Positions 33,712 through 42,347 of a stretch of DNA of 64,000 bases are shown in pieces. Position numbers and translations under genes: made by a program. Position 1 is the stretch's first letter. The number at the start of each line of letters is the position of its first letter. The DNA is from CAVRRZ01 sp963723745 (GTDB lineage: Bacteria; Actinomycetota; Actinomycetes; Mycobacteriales; Geodermatophilaceae), in assembly GCA_963723745.1 (NCBI GenBank), contig CAVRRZ010000005.1, forward strand, positions 1,550,001 through 1,614,000, written 5' to 3'. A model generated the notes under the pieces. The model saw only the letters and a list, made by a program, of their open reading frames with translations, had not been told where the DNA came from and made no database searches.

Positions 33712-33766
33712 CGGCTGCAGGGACCCACGGCGCGCGACGCGTGTCGTGGGGGGCAGCCGGGTCCTT
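33712..33766. repeat. Dispersed hairpin element, glmS 3' copy
   Basis: CCGGCTGC (33712-33719) pairs with GCAGCCGG (33753-33760), and CCCACG (33724-33729) pairs with CGTGGG (33745-33750). GTCCTTC then abuts the glmS stop. Compared with the rpoA copy, both stems keep pairing despite base changes. The loop (GCGCGCGACGCGTGT) is not conserved. Confidence 0.7.
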
Positions 33767-35655
33767 CATTCGACGGTCACGCTCTTGGCGAGGTTGCGCG
33801 GCTGGTCGACGTCGAACCCGCGGGTGTCGGCGATCTCGCACGCGAGCACCTGCAGCGGCACGGTCGTGACCACGGGCGCGAGCAGCGTCGGCGTCCGCGG
33901 CACCCGGATGAGCTCGTCGGCGTACGGGACGACGTCCTCGTCGCCCTCCTCGGCGATGACGATCGTGCGGGCCCCGCGGGCCCGCACCTCCTGGATGTTG
34001 GAGACGACCTTGTCGTGCAGCGACTCCCGGCTGCGCGGCGACGGGACGACGACCACCACCGGAGTGCCCTCGTCGATCACCGCGATCGGGCCGTGCTTGA
34101 GCTCGCCGGCCGCGAACCCCTCGGCGTGGATGTAGGCCAGCTCCTTGAGCTTCAGCGCACCCTCCAGCGCCACGGGGTAGCCCACGTGCCGGCCGAGGAA
34201 CAGCACGGTGTTCTCGGTCGCCAGGTCGCGGCCCAGGGCGCGCACGGCCTCCATGTCGTCGAGCACACGGGCCACCTTGTCGGGCAGCTCGCGCAGGTCT
34301 GCGACGATCGCGGCGATCTCGTCCTCGTACTTGAGCCCGCGCACCTGGGCGAGGAAGAGACCCACGAGGTAGCAGGCGACCACCTGGGTCAGGAAGCCCT
34401 TGGTCGAGGCGACCGCGACCTCGGGGCCGGCGTGCGTGTAGAGCACGGCGTCGGACTCGCGCGGGATGGTCGAGCCGTTGGCGTTGCAGATGGCCAGCAC
34501 GCGGGCCCGCTGGTCCTTCGCGTGCCGCAGGGCCATCAGCGTGTCCATCGTCTCGCCGGACTGGCTGATCACGATGACCAGCGTGGAGCGGTCCAGCACC
34601 GGGTCGCGGTAGCGGAACTCGCTGGCCAGCTCGACCTCGACCGGGATGCGCGTCCAGTGCTCGATGGCGTACTTGGCGATCAGCCCGGCGTGGTAGGCGG
34701 TGCCGCAGGCGACGACGAAGATCTTGTCGATGTCGCGCAGTTCCTGGTCGGACAGCCGCACCTCGTCGAGGACGAGTTCGCCGCGGCTGCCGAGCCGGCC
34801 GAGCAGGGTGTCGGCGATCGCCTGCGGCTGCTCGGCGATCTCCTTGAGCATGAACCAGTCGTAGCCGCCCTTCTCGGCGGCCGCGGCGTCCCAGTCGACC
34901 GTGTAGGCCCTGGGCTCGGTCGCCTCGCCGTCGAAGGTGGTGACGGTGACGCCGCGGGTCCGGTCGATCTCGACGACCTGGTCCTGGCCGAGCTCACGGG
35001 CCTCCCGGGTGTGCGCGATGAACGCGGCGACGTCCGAGCCCAGGAAGTACTCGGCGGTGCCGTCGGCCGCGGTCCCGATGCCGACGACCAGCGGGCTGTT
35101 GCGGCGGGAGGCCACGAGGGTGTCCGGCTCGTCGGCGTGCGCGGCGACCAGTGTGAAGGCGCCCTCGAGCCGGCGGCTCACCGCCCGCATCGCCTCGGCG
35201 AACCGACCCGCGCCCTCGGCCGCGGCCTCGTACTCGGCGGCCAGCAGGTGGGCGGCGACCTCGGTGTCGGTCTCGGACGTGAACTCGACGCCGGTCGTCT
35301 CGAGCTCGGCCCTCAGGGCGGCGAAGTTCTCGATGATCCCGTTGTGGATCACGGCCACCCGGCCGTCGGCGGACAGGTGCGGGTGCGCGTTGCGGTCGGT
35401 CGGCCCGCCGTGCGTCGCCCACCGGGTGTGGCCGATGCCCAGGGTGCCCGGGGGCAGCGCCGTGTCGGCCAGCACCTTCTCGAGGTTGGCCAGCTTGCCG
35501 GCCTTCTTCGCCGTCGCCAGCGCCCCGCGGCCGCCGTCCGTCGTCCGGACGGCGACGCCCGCGGAGTCGTACCCGCGGTACTCCAGCCGGCGCAGACCGT
35601 CGAGGACGACGTCCAGGGCGTCCTGCGGGCCTACGTACCCCACGATGCCGCACAT
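33766..35655 (-). CDS. glmS: Glutamine-fructose-6-phosphate aminotransferase (isomerising)
   Basis: GlmS makes glucosamine-6-phosphate, the first step to UDP-GlcNAc. The 629-residue protein begins MCGIVGYVGPQDA with nucleophile Cys2. It has the glutaminase motif GHTRWATHGGPTDRNAHPH, two SIS domains (SQSGETMDTLMAL), and the C-terminal DQPRNLAKSVTVE. TACTCT 7 bases before ATG suggests a leaderless message, so a glmS ribozyme is absent, as expected outside Firmicutes. glmM lies upstream. Confidence 0.97.
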   Translation of the reverse strand: MCGIVGYVGPQDALDVVLDGLRRLEYRGYDSAGVAVRTTDGGRGALATAKKAGKLANLEKVLADTALPPGTLGIGHTRWATHGGPTDRNAHPHLSADGRVAVIHNGIIENFAALRAELETTGVEFTSETDTEVAAHLLAAEYEAAAEGAGRFAEAMRAVSRRLEGAFTLVAAHADEPDTLVASRRNSPLVVGIGTAADGTAEYFLGSDVAAFIAHTREARELGQDQVVEIDRTRGVTVTTFDGEATEPRAYTVDWDAAAAEKGGYDWFMLKEIAEQPQAIADTLLGRLGSRGELVLDEVRLSDQELRDIDKIFVVACGTAYHAGLIAKYAIEHWTRIPVEVELASEFRYRDPVLDRSTLVIVISQSGETMDTLMALRHAKDQRARVLAICNANGSTIPRESDAVLYTHAGPEVAVASTKGFLTQVVACYLVGLFLAQVRGLKYEDEIAAIVADLRELPDKVARVLDDMEAVRALGRDLATENTVLFLGRHVGYPVALEGALKLKELAYIHAEGFAAGELKHGPIAVIDEGTPVVVVVPSPRSRESLHDKVVSNIQEVRARGARTIVIAEEGDEDVVPYADELIRVPRTPTLLAPVVTTVPLQVLACEIADTRGFDVDQPRNLAKSVTVE

Positions 35656-35662
35656 TGGGCCG

Positions 35663-35668
35663 AGAGTA
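35663..35668 (-). promoter_or_regulatory. Candidate -10 box for leaderless glmS
   Basis: TACTCT on the minus strand lies 7 bases before the glmS ATG. The gap to the glmM stop is only 26 bases, so glmS may be made both from glmM read-through and from this start. Confidence 0.5.
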
Positions 35669-35681
35669 CCGGGAGGAGCGG

Positions 35682-37028
35682 TCAGCCCACCGCGGCGACG
35701 ACGTCGGCGAGGCGTTGGGCGACCCGGTCCGCCTGCTCCTGGGTGGGCGCCTCGACCATCACCCGGACCAGTTGCTCGGTTCCCGACGGACGCAGCAGCA
35801 CCCGCCCGTCGTCCCCGAGCTCGGCCTCGACGGCGTTGACCGCGTCGGCGACCTCGTCGCTCTCGACGACGGCGATCCGGTCGGTGACCGGCACGTTGAT
35901 GAGCACCTGCGGCAACCGCTGCACGACGGAGGCGAGCTCGGCCAGCGACGAGCCGGTCTCGCTCATCCGCGCCAGCAGCGACAGCGCCGTGAGCAGCCCG
36001 TCGCCGGTGGTGGCGTGGTCGAGGAAGACCAGGTGCCCGCTCTGCTCGCCGCCCAGCGAGAGCCCCTTGGCCCGCAGCGCCTCGAGCACGTAGCGGTCGC
36101 CGACCGCGGTGGTCTGCACGGAGATGCCGGCGTCGCGCATCGTGTGGTGGAAGCCCAGGTTGCTCATGACCGTGGCGACGACGGTGTCGTCGGTGAGCCG
36201 GCCCTGCTCGTGCAGCGCGAGCGCGCACACCGCCAGGATCGCGTCGCCGTCGACGACCTGCCCGTCGGCGGTGACCGCCAGGCAGCGGTCGGCGTCCCCG
36301 TCGTGCGCGATGCCGAGGTCCGCGCCGCGTTCACGGACGGCGGCGATCAGCGGCTCGAGGTGCGTGGACCCCACGCCGTCGTTGATGTTCCAGCCGTCGG
36401 GCTCGCAGCCGATGGCGTGCACCGTGGCGCCCGCCCGGCGGTACACGTCCGGTGCCGTCGCGGACGCCGCGCCGTGGGCGCAGTCGACGACCAGGGACAC
36501 CCCCGACAGCGGACGCCCGAGCGTGCCGAGCAGGTGGGCGACGTACCGCTCCGAGGCGTCGGCCAGGTCGTGTACGCGGCCGATCCCGCCGCCCGTGGGC
36601 CGGTGCCCGTCCGACGATCCGTCGGCGACGGTCTGCTCGATGGCCGCCTCGACCGCGTCGGGCAGCTTGTGCCCGCCCCGGCTGAACAACTTGATGCCGT
36701 TGTCGGGCATCGGGTTGTGGCTGGCCGAGATCATGACGCCGAGGTCGGCGCCGGTGCTCGCGGTGAGGAAGGCCAGCGCCGGGGTGGGCAGCACCCCGGC
36801 GCGCAGCACCTCCGCGCCGGCGCTCGACAGCCCCGCCACCACGGCGGCCTCGAGCATCTCCCCGCTCGCGCGGGGATCGCGGCCGACGACCGCGACGGGA
36901 CGCTGCGTCCCGTCGCGGTCGGCGAGCACGCCGGCAGCGGCGCGCGCCACCGAGAGAGCCAGTTCCGGCGTGAGGTCCGCGTTGGCCAGACCCCGGACGC
37001 CGTCGGTCCCGAAGAGGCGGGCCCCCAT
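35682..37028 (-). CDS. glmM: Phosphoglucosamine mutase
   Basis: GlmM converts glucosamine-6-phosphate to glucosamine-1-phosphate. The 448-residue enzyme starts RLFGTDGVRGLAN, has the phosphoserine loop ISASHNPMPDNGIKLF, the metal site AHDGDADRC, the sugar loop GGEQSGHLVF, and the phosphate-binding LLRPSGTEQLVRVMVEA. It lies between rpsI and glmS, pairing two consecutive steps of peptidoglycan precursor supply. Confidence 0.97.
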   Translation of the reverse strand: MGARLFGTDGVRGLANADLTPELALSVARAAAGVLADRDGTQRPVAVVGRDPRASGEMLEAAVVAGLSSAGAEVLRAGVLPTPALAFLTASTGADLGVMISASHNPMPDNGIKLFSRGGHKLPDAVEAAIEQTVADGSSDGHRPTGGGIGRVHDLADASERYVAHLLGTLGRPLSGVSLVVDCAHGAASATAPDVYRRAGATVHAIGCEPDGWNINDGVGSTHLEPLIAAVRERGADLGIAHDGDADRCLAVTADGQVVDGDAILAVCALALHEQGRLTDDTVVATVMSNLGFHHTMRDAGISVQTTAVGDRYVLEALRAKGLSLGGEQSGHLVFLDHATTGDGLLTALSLLARMSETGSSLAELASVVQRLPQVLINVPVTDRIAVVESDEVADAVNAVEAELGDDGRVLLRPSGTEQLVRVMVEAPTQEQADRVAQRLADVVAAVG

Positions 37029-37050
37029 CAGACGAACAGCTTGGCGCCGG

Positions 37051-37470
37051 TCAGCGCTTGGAGTACTGAGGCGCCTTGCGCGCCTTCTTCAGCCCGTACT
37101 TCTTGCGCTCGGTGACGCGGGCGTCGCGGGTGAGGAAGCCGGCCTTCTTCAGGGCCGGACGGTCGTCGGCCTCGAGCTCGACCAGCGCGCGGGCGATGGC
37201 CAGGCGCAGCGCGCCGGCCTGCCCGGTGACGCCGCCACCCTTGAGCAGGCCGACGACGTCGTACTGCTCGCCCTTCTCGAGGATCACGAACGGCTCACGG
37301 ATGAGCTGCTGGTGGACCTTGTTCGGGAAGTACTCCTCGAGGGTGCGGCCGTTGAGCTTGAACTGGCCGGTCCCCGGGAGGAGCCGCACGCGGACGACGG
37401 CCTCCTTGCGCCGGCCCACGGTCTGGATCGGACGCCCGTCGGCGTCGGTCAGGGTCTGAGGGCTGGTCAC
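37051..37470 (-). CDS. rpsI: 30S ribosomal protein S9
   Basis: The 139-residue S9 has GRRKEAVVRVRLLPGTGQFK and the conserved basic tail ARKAPQYSKR that reaches the ribosomal P site. The start GTG overlaps the rplM stop (GTGA). It is co-transcribed with rplM and precedes glmM by 22 bases. Confidence 0.97.
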   Translation of the reverse strand: MTSPQTLTDADGRPIQTVGRRKEAVVRVRLLPGTGQFKLNGRTLEEYFPNKVHQQLIREPFVILEKGEQYDVVGLLKGGGVTGQAGALRLAIARALVELEADDRPALKKAGFLTRDARVTERKKYGLKKARKAPQYSKR

Positions 37471-37910
37471 TGGGCCACCTGCTTGATCTCGAAGTTCTGG
37501 GGCTGCTGGGCGGCGTGCGGGTGCTCGGGCCCGGCGTACACCTTCAGCTTCTTGAGCATCTGCCGGCCGAGGCTGTTGTGCGGCAGCATGCCCTTGACCG
37601 CGCGCTCGATGACGCGGTCGGGGTGGGTGCGCAGCTGGTCACCCACGTTGATGGACTTGAGGCCACCCGGGTAGCCGGAGTGGCGGTAGGCGGTCTTGTT
37701 CTCCCGCTTGTTGCCGGTCAGCGCCACCTTGCCGGCGTTGACGATGACGACGAAGTCGCCGACGTCCACGTGCGGGGCGTACTGGGGCTTGTGCTTGCCG
37801 CGCAGGAGCTGCGCGGTCTGGCTGGCGAGTCGACCGAGCACCACATCGGTGGCGTCGATGACGTGCCAGGCCCGGGCGACCTCGCCGGGCTTGGGTGAGT
37901 ACGTGCGCAC
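37467..37910 (-). CDS. rplM: 50S ribosomal protein L13
   Basis: The 147-residue L13 begins VRTYSPKPGEVARAWHVIDA and contains VLGRLASQTAQLLRGKHK and GMLPHNSLGRQML. The start is GTG, with GGAGG 11 bases upstream. The 167-base gap to the carbonic anhydrase gene should hold the promoter, for example near the TATCGT on the minus strand about 120 bases upstream. Confidence 0.97.
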   Translation of the reverse strand: MRTYSPKPGEVARAWHVIDATDVVLGRLASQTAQLLRGKHKPQYAPHVDVGDFVVIVNAGKVALTGNKRENKTAYRHSGYPGGLKSINVGDQLRTHPDRVIERAVKGMLPHNSLGRQMLKKLKVYAGPEHPHAAQQPQNFEIKQVAQ

Positions 37911-38077
37911 GGCGCTCGTGTCCTCCGTCGTCGTCGGGTTGGCTGGTGGGATCGCCTCACCGAGCACGGGAGACATGGAGCGACACGCGCAGCACCAGCC
38001 GGCTCGCGCGCGCCGATCGATCACGATACCAGCCGGGCGGGGCCGCCCCGACACGCCGGGGCGGCCACCGCTCTCCG

Positions 38078-38563
38078 TCAGACGACCTCGGTCAGGCGCC
38101 CGGTCTCGACGTCGTAGACGGTGCCGCGCACCTCGTGCGAGAGCAGGTACGGGCAGGCGCGCAGCAGTCGCACGCTCTCGCGCACGTCCTCGTACACGTC
38201 GACGAAGGACCGCAGCACCCACGGCGGGCGGTATCCGGTCGCCCGCTCCACCTGCTCGGCGAAGGCGGTGTCGTCGGTGCCCTGCAGGCCGCAGCCGGTG
38301 TGGTGCACCAGCAGGATCTCCCGGGTCCCGAGCAGGTGCTGGGACACCGTCAGCGACCGCAGCGTGTCATCGGTGATCACGCCGCCGGCGTTGCGGATGA
38401 TGTGCGCGTCGCCCACCTCGAGACCGAGCATGCCGAACAGCGGCATGCGGGCGTCCATGCACGCGACGACGGCCACGGCCCGTGCCGGGGCCACCGGCCG
38501 ACTGCCGGGGAATCGCTGCGCCCACGCCTCGTTCGCGGCCAGCATCCGGTCCACTTCCGCCAC
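38078..38563 (-). CDS. Beta-carbonic anhydrase
   Basis: The enzyme hydrates CO2 using zinc held by Cys-His-Cys. The ligands are visible in VACMDARMPLF (the Asp-Arg dyad follows the first Cys) and HHTGCGLQ. The 161-residue length fits the small actinobacterial type. The GTG at 38563 is preferred because GGAGG lies 5 bases ahead; another GTG at 38569 overlaps that motif. It has its own promoter region, divergent from moeA. Confidence 0.92.
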   Translation of the reverse strand: MAEVDRMLAANEAWAQRFPGSRPVAPARAVAVVACMDARMPLFGMLGLEVGDAHIIRNAGGVITDDTLRSLTVSQHLLGTREILLVHHTGCGLQGTDDTAFAEQVERATGYRPPWVLRSFVDVYEDVRESVRLLRACPYLLSHEVRGTVYDVETGRLTEVV

Positions 38564-38616
38564 GGTCACCTCCGTCGTCGCTGCCGGGTGCCGACCCTAT
38601 CGGCCTCCGGGGCAGG

Positions 38617-39846
38617 ATGAGACCCGTGCGGACGGTCGAGGAACACCAAGCCGCGGTCGCGGCACTGCTGCAGCTGCTGCCCGAGGAGGACGTCGCCCTG
38701 CGCGACGCGAACGGCCGCGTGCTCGCCCGGGACGTCGCCGCGCGCGTGGCCCTGCCCGGCTTCGACAACTCCGCGATGGACGGCTACGCCGCCCGCTGGG
38801 CCGAGGTCGGCACCGCCTCCGAGGAGCAGCCCGTTCGGCTGCCGGTGGCCGCCGACATCCCGGCCGGCCGCACCGACGTGCCCGTCCTCGCGCCGGGCAG
38901 CGTGCACCGGATCATGACCGGCGCCCCCCTGCCCGCCGGTGCCGACGTCGTGGTCCCCGTCGAGCTCACCGACCGCGGCACCGACGTGGTCGAGATCCGT
39001 TCCGCCCCCGAACGGGGCACCCATCTGCGCCGCGCCGGCGAGGACATCGCGCAGGGTTCCCTCGCGCTGCCCGCCGGGACCGCCCTCGGCGCGGCACAAC
39101 TCGGCCTGGCGGCGGCGGTCGGGGTCGAGAAGCTCACGGTGCGCCGCCGTCCGAGGGTGCTGGTCCTCTCCACCGGCAGCGAACTGGTCCGCCCGGGCGA
39201 GCCGCTGCTGCCCGGGCAGATCTACGAGTCGAACTCCGCGCTGCTCGCCGCCGCCGTCGAGGACGCCGGCGGCGAGGCGCGCACCCTGCACTTCGTGCCC
39301 GACGACGTCGACCAGTTCCTGACCACCGTGCGCAGCGAGCTGGCCGGGCGGGCGGGGGAACTGCCGGACCTGCTGATCACCAGTGGCGGCGTGAGCGCCG
39401 GCGCCTACGAGGTGGTCAAGGACGCGTTCGGCGAGCTCGGCACCGTCGCGTTCACCAAGGTGGCCATGCAGCCCGGCGGGCCGCAGGGCGCGGGCACGGT
39501 CGACGGCGTCCCGGTGCTCACCCTGCCCGGCAACCCGGTCAGCGCCTTCGTGTCCTTCGAGGTGTTCGTGCGCCCGGCGATGCGCCGCGCGCTCGGCCAC
39601 AGCCACCCGGACCGGTTGCACGCCCCCGCCCGGCTGACCGGCGACCTGCGCTCCCCCGCGGGCAGGCGGCAGTACCTGCGCGGCCGCTACGCCGGCGGCG
39701 AGGTCTCGCAGGTGGGTGGCCCCGGGTCGCACCTGGTCGCCCATCTGGCCCGCGCCAACTGCCTCGTCGTCGTCCCCGAGGACGTCACCGAGCTGCCCGC
39801 AGGGGCCGAGGTCGACGTCGTCCTGATCGAGGGAGCACTGCAATGA
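38617..39846 (+). CDS. moeA: Molybdopterin molybdenumtransferase MoeA
   Basis: MoeA inserts molybdate into adenylylated molybdopterin. The 409-residue protein shows LPGFDNSAMDGYAAR, RIMTGAPLPAGADVVVPVE, LSTGSELVRPGEPLLPGQIY, TSGGVSAGAYEVVKDA and LPGNPVSAFVSFEVFV in the usual domain order. The ATG follows GGCAGG; a GTG three codons downstream is an alternative. It begins a moeA-moaC-mog operon with overlapping stops and starts. Confidence 0.96.
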   Translation: MRPVRTVEEHQAAVAALLQLLPEEDVALRDANGRVLARDVAARVALPGFDNSAMDGYAARWAEVGTASEEQPVRLPVAADIPAGRTDVPVLAPGSVHRIMTGAPLPAGADVVVPVELTDRGTDVVEIRSAPERGTHLRRAGEDIAQGSLALPAGTALGAAQLGLAAAVGVEKLTVRRRPRVLVLSTGSELVRPGEPLLPGQIYESNSALLAAAVEDAGGEARTLHFVPDDVDQFLTTVRSELAGRAGELPDLLITSGGVSAGAYEVVKDAFGELGTVAFTKVAMQPGGPQGAGTVDGVPVLTLPGNPVSAFVSFEVFVRPAMRRALGHSHPDRLHAPARLTGDLRSPAGRRQYLRGRYAGGEVSQVGGPGSHLVAHLARANCLVVVPEDVTELPAGAEVDVVLIEGALQ

Positions 39847-40319
39847 CCTCCGAGCCCCGCCTCACCCACGTGGACGACACCGGTGCCGCCCGCATGGTCG
39901 ACGTCAGCGCCAAGGCCGTCACCGCCCGCGAGGCCACGGCCGCGGGCCGCGTCACCGTCTCACCCGAGGTGGTCGCCCTGCTGCGCGGGCGGGGAGTGCC
40001 GAAGGGCGACGCGCTCGCCGTGGCCCGCATCGCCGGCATCGCCGGCGCCAAGCGGACGCCGGACCTCGTGCCCCTGTGCCACCCGATCGCCCTGCACGGC
40101 GTGACCGTCGACCTCGAGGTCACCGACGAGGCGGTCGAGATCACCGCCACCGCCCGGACGGCCGACCGCACCGGCGTCGAGATGGAGGCCCTGACCAGCG
40201 TCGCCGTCGCCGGGCTGGCGCTGATCGACATGGTCAAGGCGGTCGACCCCCGGGCCGCGATCACCGACGTCCGGCTGCTGCGCAAGAGCGGCGGCAAGAG
40301 CGGGGAGTGGACCCGATGA
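39843..40319 (+). CDS. moaC: Cyclic pyranopterin monophosphate synthase
   Basis: MoaC forms cyclic pyranopterin monophosphate in the first phase of molybdenum cofactor synthesis. The 158-residue protein has RMVDVSAKAVTAREATA, the active-site LVPLCHPIALHGV, and VEMEALTSVAVAGLALIDMV then KAVD. The ATG overlaps the moeA stop, and its own stop overlaps mog. Its partner moaA is not in this window. Confidence 0.96.
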   Translation: MTSEPRLTHVDDTGAARMVDVSAKAVTAREATAAGRVTVSPEVVALLRGRGVPKGDALAVARIAGIAGAKRTPDLVPLCHPIALHGVTVDLEVTDEAVEITATARTADRTGVEMEALTSVAVAGLALIDMVKAVDPRAAITDVRLLRKSGGKSGEWTR

Positions 40320-40813
40320 CCCGCGACCTGCCCGCCGGCGCGCGCGCCGTCGTCGTCACCGCCTCCAACCGGGCGTCGTCCGGGGTCTACGAGGACCGCA
40401 GCGGGCAGGCGCTGGCCGCCGGCCTGCGGGACCTCGGGTTCGAGGTCGAGGGTCCGCACGTGCGCCCCGACGACGTCGGGGCGCTGCAGCAGGTGCTGCG
40501 CGACGCGGTCGCCGGCGGGGCCGACGTCGTCCTGACCACGGGCGGCACGGGGCTGTCCCCCACCGACGTCACGCCGGAGGCCACCCGCGCGGTGCTCGAA
40601 CGCGACGCACCCGGCATCGCCGAGGCGGTCCGCCGCTACGGCGAGCCGACGGTGCCCACGTCGGTGCTCTCCCGGGGCGTCGCCGGCACCGCCGGCCGCA
40701 CGCTGATCGTCAACCTGCCCGGCTCCACGGGCGGGGTGAAGGACGGCCTCGCCGTGCTCGCCCCGCTGCTGCCGCACGTGGTGAGCCAGCTCCGCGGCGG
40801 CGACCACACGTGA
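40316..40813 (+). CDS. Molybdopterin adenylyltransferase (Mog/MoaB type)
   Basis: This 165-residue enzyme adenylylates molybdopterin for MoeA. It carries the signature TTGGTGLSPTDVTPEATR and the C-terminal NLPGSTGGVKDGLAVLAPLL. N-terminal VVVTASNRASSGVYEDRSG is typical of MogA/MoaB. It is the third gene of the overlapping moeA-moaC operon. Whether it should be called mog or moaB cannot be settled from sequence. Confidence 0.92.
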   Translation: MTRDLPAGARAVVVTASNRASSGVYEDRSGQALAAGLRDLGFEVEGPHVRPDDVGALQQVLRDAVAGGADVVLTTGGTGLSPTDVTPEATRAVLERDAPGIAEAVRRYGEPTVPTSVLSRGVAGTAGRTLIVNLPGSTGGVKDGLAVLAPLLPHVVSQLRGGDHT

Positions 40814-40840
40814 GCCACCACCCCCGCCCCGACCGACCGG

Positions 40841-41668
40841 TCACAGGCCGGTGAGCCGCTCCGCGCCGGTGTAGACGTTGCAGCCGTCGCCCCGGAGGAA
40901 GCCGACGAGGGTGATGCCCACCTCGCGGGAGAGCTCCACCGCCAGGGACGACGGCGCCGACACCGCCGCCAGCACCGGGATCCCGGCCATCGCGGCCTTC
41001 TGGGTCAGCTCGAAGCTCGCCCGCCCGCTGACCATCAGCACGTGCCCCGACAGCGGCACGCGACCTGCGCGCACCGCCTCCCCGACCACCTTGTCGACGG
41101 CGTTGTGCCGGCCGACGTCCTCGCGGAGCACGACGAGCTCGCCGTCCGCCGTGAACAAGCCGGCCGCGTGCAGGCCTCCGGTGCGGTCGAAGACCTCCTG
41201 CGCCGCGCGCAGCCGGTCGGGCAGCGACAGCAGCACGTCCAGCGGCAGCCGGAGGCCGTCGGAGGCCACGTCGTAGCGCGACCGGGTCCGGATGGCGTCG
41301 ATGCTCGCCTTGCCGCAGACCCCGCACGAGCTGGACGTGAAGAAGTTGCGGTCCAGCGCGGTGTCCGGCGGGCTCACTCCCGGCGCCAGGTCCACGTCGA
41401 TCACGTTGTAGGTGTTGCGGCCCTCCTCGTCGGCACCCTCGCAGTACCGCAGGCCCGCGACGTCGTCCGGGCCGGCGACGACGCCCTCCGTCGCCAGGAA
41501 CCCGTGCACCAGGTCGAAGTCGTGACCGGGCGTCCGCATGGTCACGGCGAGCGCGGTGCCGTTCAGCCGGATCTCCAGCGGCTCCTCGGCGGCCACCGTG
41601 TCCGGCCGCGTCGTCCGCACCTGCCCACGGATGCGCAGCACCGGCGTCCGGCTCGTGACTCGTCCCAC
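40841..41668 (-). CDS. fdhD: Formate dehydrogenase accessory sulfurtransferase
   Basis: FdhD moves sulfur from a cysteine desulfurase to the molybdenum cofactor of formate dehydrogenase. The 275-residue protein has EEPLEIRLNG, the essential CxxC in FTSSSCGVCGKASID, REDVGRHNAVDKVVG and FLRGDGCNVYTG. The GTG at 41668 follows TACCGT by 8 bases, so the transcript may be leaderless. No formate dehydrogenase gene is in the window. It is convergent with mog and divergent from mobA. Confidence 0.95.
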   Translation of the reverse strand: MGRVTSRTPVLRIRGQVRTTRPDTVAAEEPLEIRLNGTALAVTMRTPGHDFDLVHGFLATEGVVAGPDDVAGLRYCEGADEEGRNTYNVIDVDLAPGVSPPDTALDRNFFTSSSCGVCGKASIDAIRTRSRYDVASDGLRLPLDVLLSLPDRLRAAQEVFDRTGGLHAAGLFTADGELVVLREDVGRHNAVDKVVGEAVRAGRVPLSGHVLMVSGRASFELTQKAAMAGIPVLAAVSAPSSLAVELSREVGITLVGFLRGDGCNVYTGAERLTGL

Positions 41669-41676
41669 GAGCAGCG

Positions 41677-41703
41677 ACGGTACCCACGGAGTGGCCCTAC
41701 GGT
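41677..41703. promoter_or_regulatory. Divergent leaderless promoters of fdhD and mobA
   Basis: TACCGT (minus strand, 41682-41677) is 8 bases from the fdhD GTG, and TACGGT (plus, 41698-41703) is 6 bases from the mobA GTG. The two start codons are only 41 bases apart, so the -10 regions are nearly back to back and the promoters probably share regulation. Confidence 0.5.
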
Positions 41704-41709
41704 GGCCGC

Positions 41710-42318
41710 GTGGACCCGCTGCCGCCCTACACGGCCCTCGTGCTGGCCGGCGGCCGCGCGGTCCGCCTCGGCCGGCAGGCCAAGCCGCAGCTCGTGGTGG
41801 GCTCCCGGACGATCCTCGCCGCCGTCCTCGACGCCGTGACCGACGCCGGTGAGCGGATCGTCGTCGGCCCACCCCAGCCGGTGCCGCCCGGCGTCCGGAT
41901 GGTCCGCGAGCAACCCCCCGGCGGAGGGCCGGTGGCCGCGCTGCGCGCCGGACTGGACGCGGTGACGACCGAGGTCGTGGCCGTGCTCGCCGGCGACCTG
42001 CCGTTCGTGACCCCCGCGCTGGTCCGCGACCTGCGCACCCGGCTCACCGGTGACGGCGTCCTGGTCGTCGACGACACCGGCCGCGACCAGCACCTGCTGG
42101 GGGTGTGGCGAACGGCGGCGCTGCGTGCCGCGCTGCCGGCTGCCGCGGCGCACACCTCGATGCGCAAGCTCCTCGCGCCGCTCGCCGTCCGCCGGCTGCA
42201 CCCGCAGCCGGGGGCGGGCGAACCGCCACCGTGGACCGACTGCGACACCCCCGCCGACCTCGCCCGTGCCCGCGCCTGGGCCGCCGGACACGAGGATCCG
42301 GGACACCGCCGCACCTGA
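41710..42318 (+). CDS. mobA: Molybdenum cofactor guanylyltransferase
   Basis: MobA attaches GMP to molybdopterin, giving the bis-MGD form used by formate dehydrogenases. The 202-residue GT-A-fold protein has ALVLAGGRAVRLGRQAKPQL (a variant of LAGGxSxRxGxDK, with Asp missing), REQPPGGGPVAALRAGL, and the metal site VLAGDLPFV. Context with fdhD supports the call. The start is GTG and probably leaderless. Confidence 0.88.
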   Translation: MDPLPPYTALVLAGGRAVRLGRQAKPQLVVGSRTILAAVLDAVTDAGERIVVGPPQPVPPGVRMVREQPPGGGPVAALRAGLDAVTTEVVAVLAGDLPFVTPALVRDLRTRLTGDGVLVVDDTGRDQHLLGVWRTAALRAALPAAAAHTSMRKLLAPLAVRRLHPQPGAGEPPPWTDCDTPADLARARAWAAGHEDPGHRRT

Positions 42319-42333
42319 GGCGCGGCACCCGGG

Positions 42334-42339
42334 TACGGT
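42334..42339 (+). promoter_or_regulatory. Candidate -10 box of the first NAD(P)-binding paralog
   Basis: TACGGT lies 8 bases before the ATG at 42348. It is the same hexamer used in front of mobA and suggests a leaderless transcript. Confidence 0.45.
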
Positions 42340-42347
42340 TCGCAGCC

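Noticed and set aside
33766..35655. glmS ribozyme upstream of glmS
   Set aside because: There is only a 26-base gap to glmM, a likely leaderless start, and no room for the ribozyme fold.
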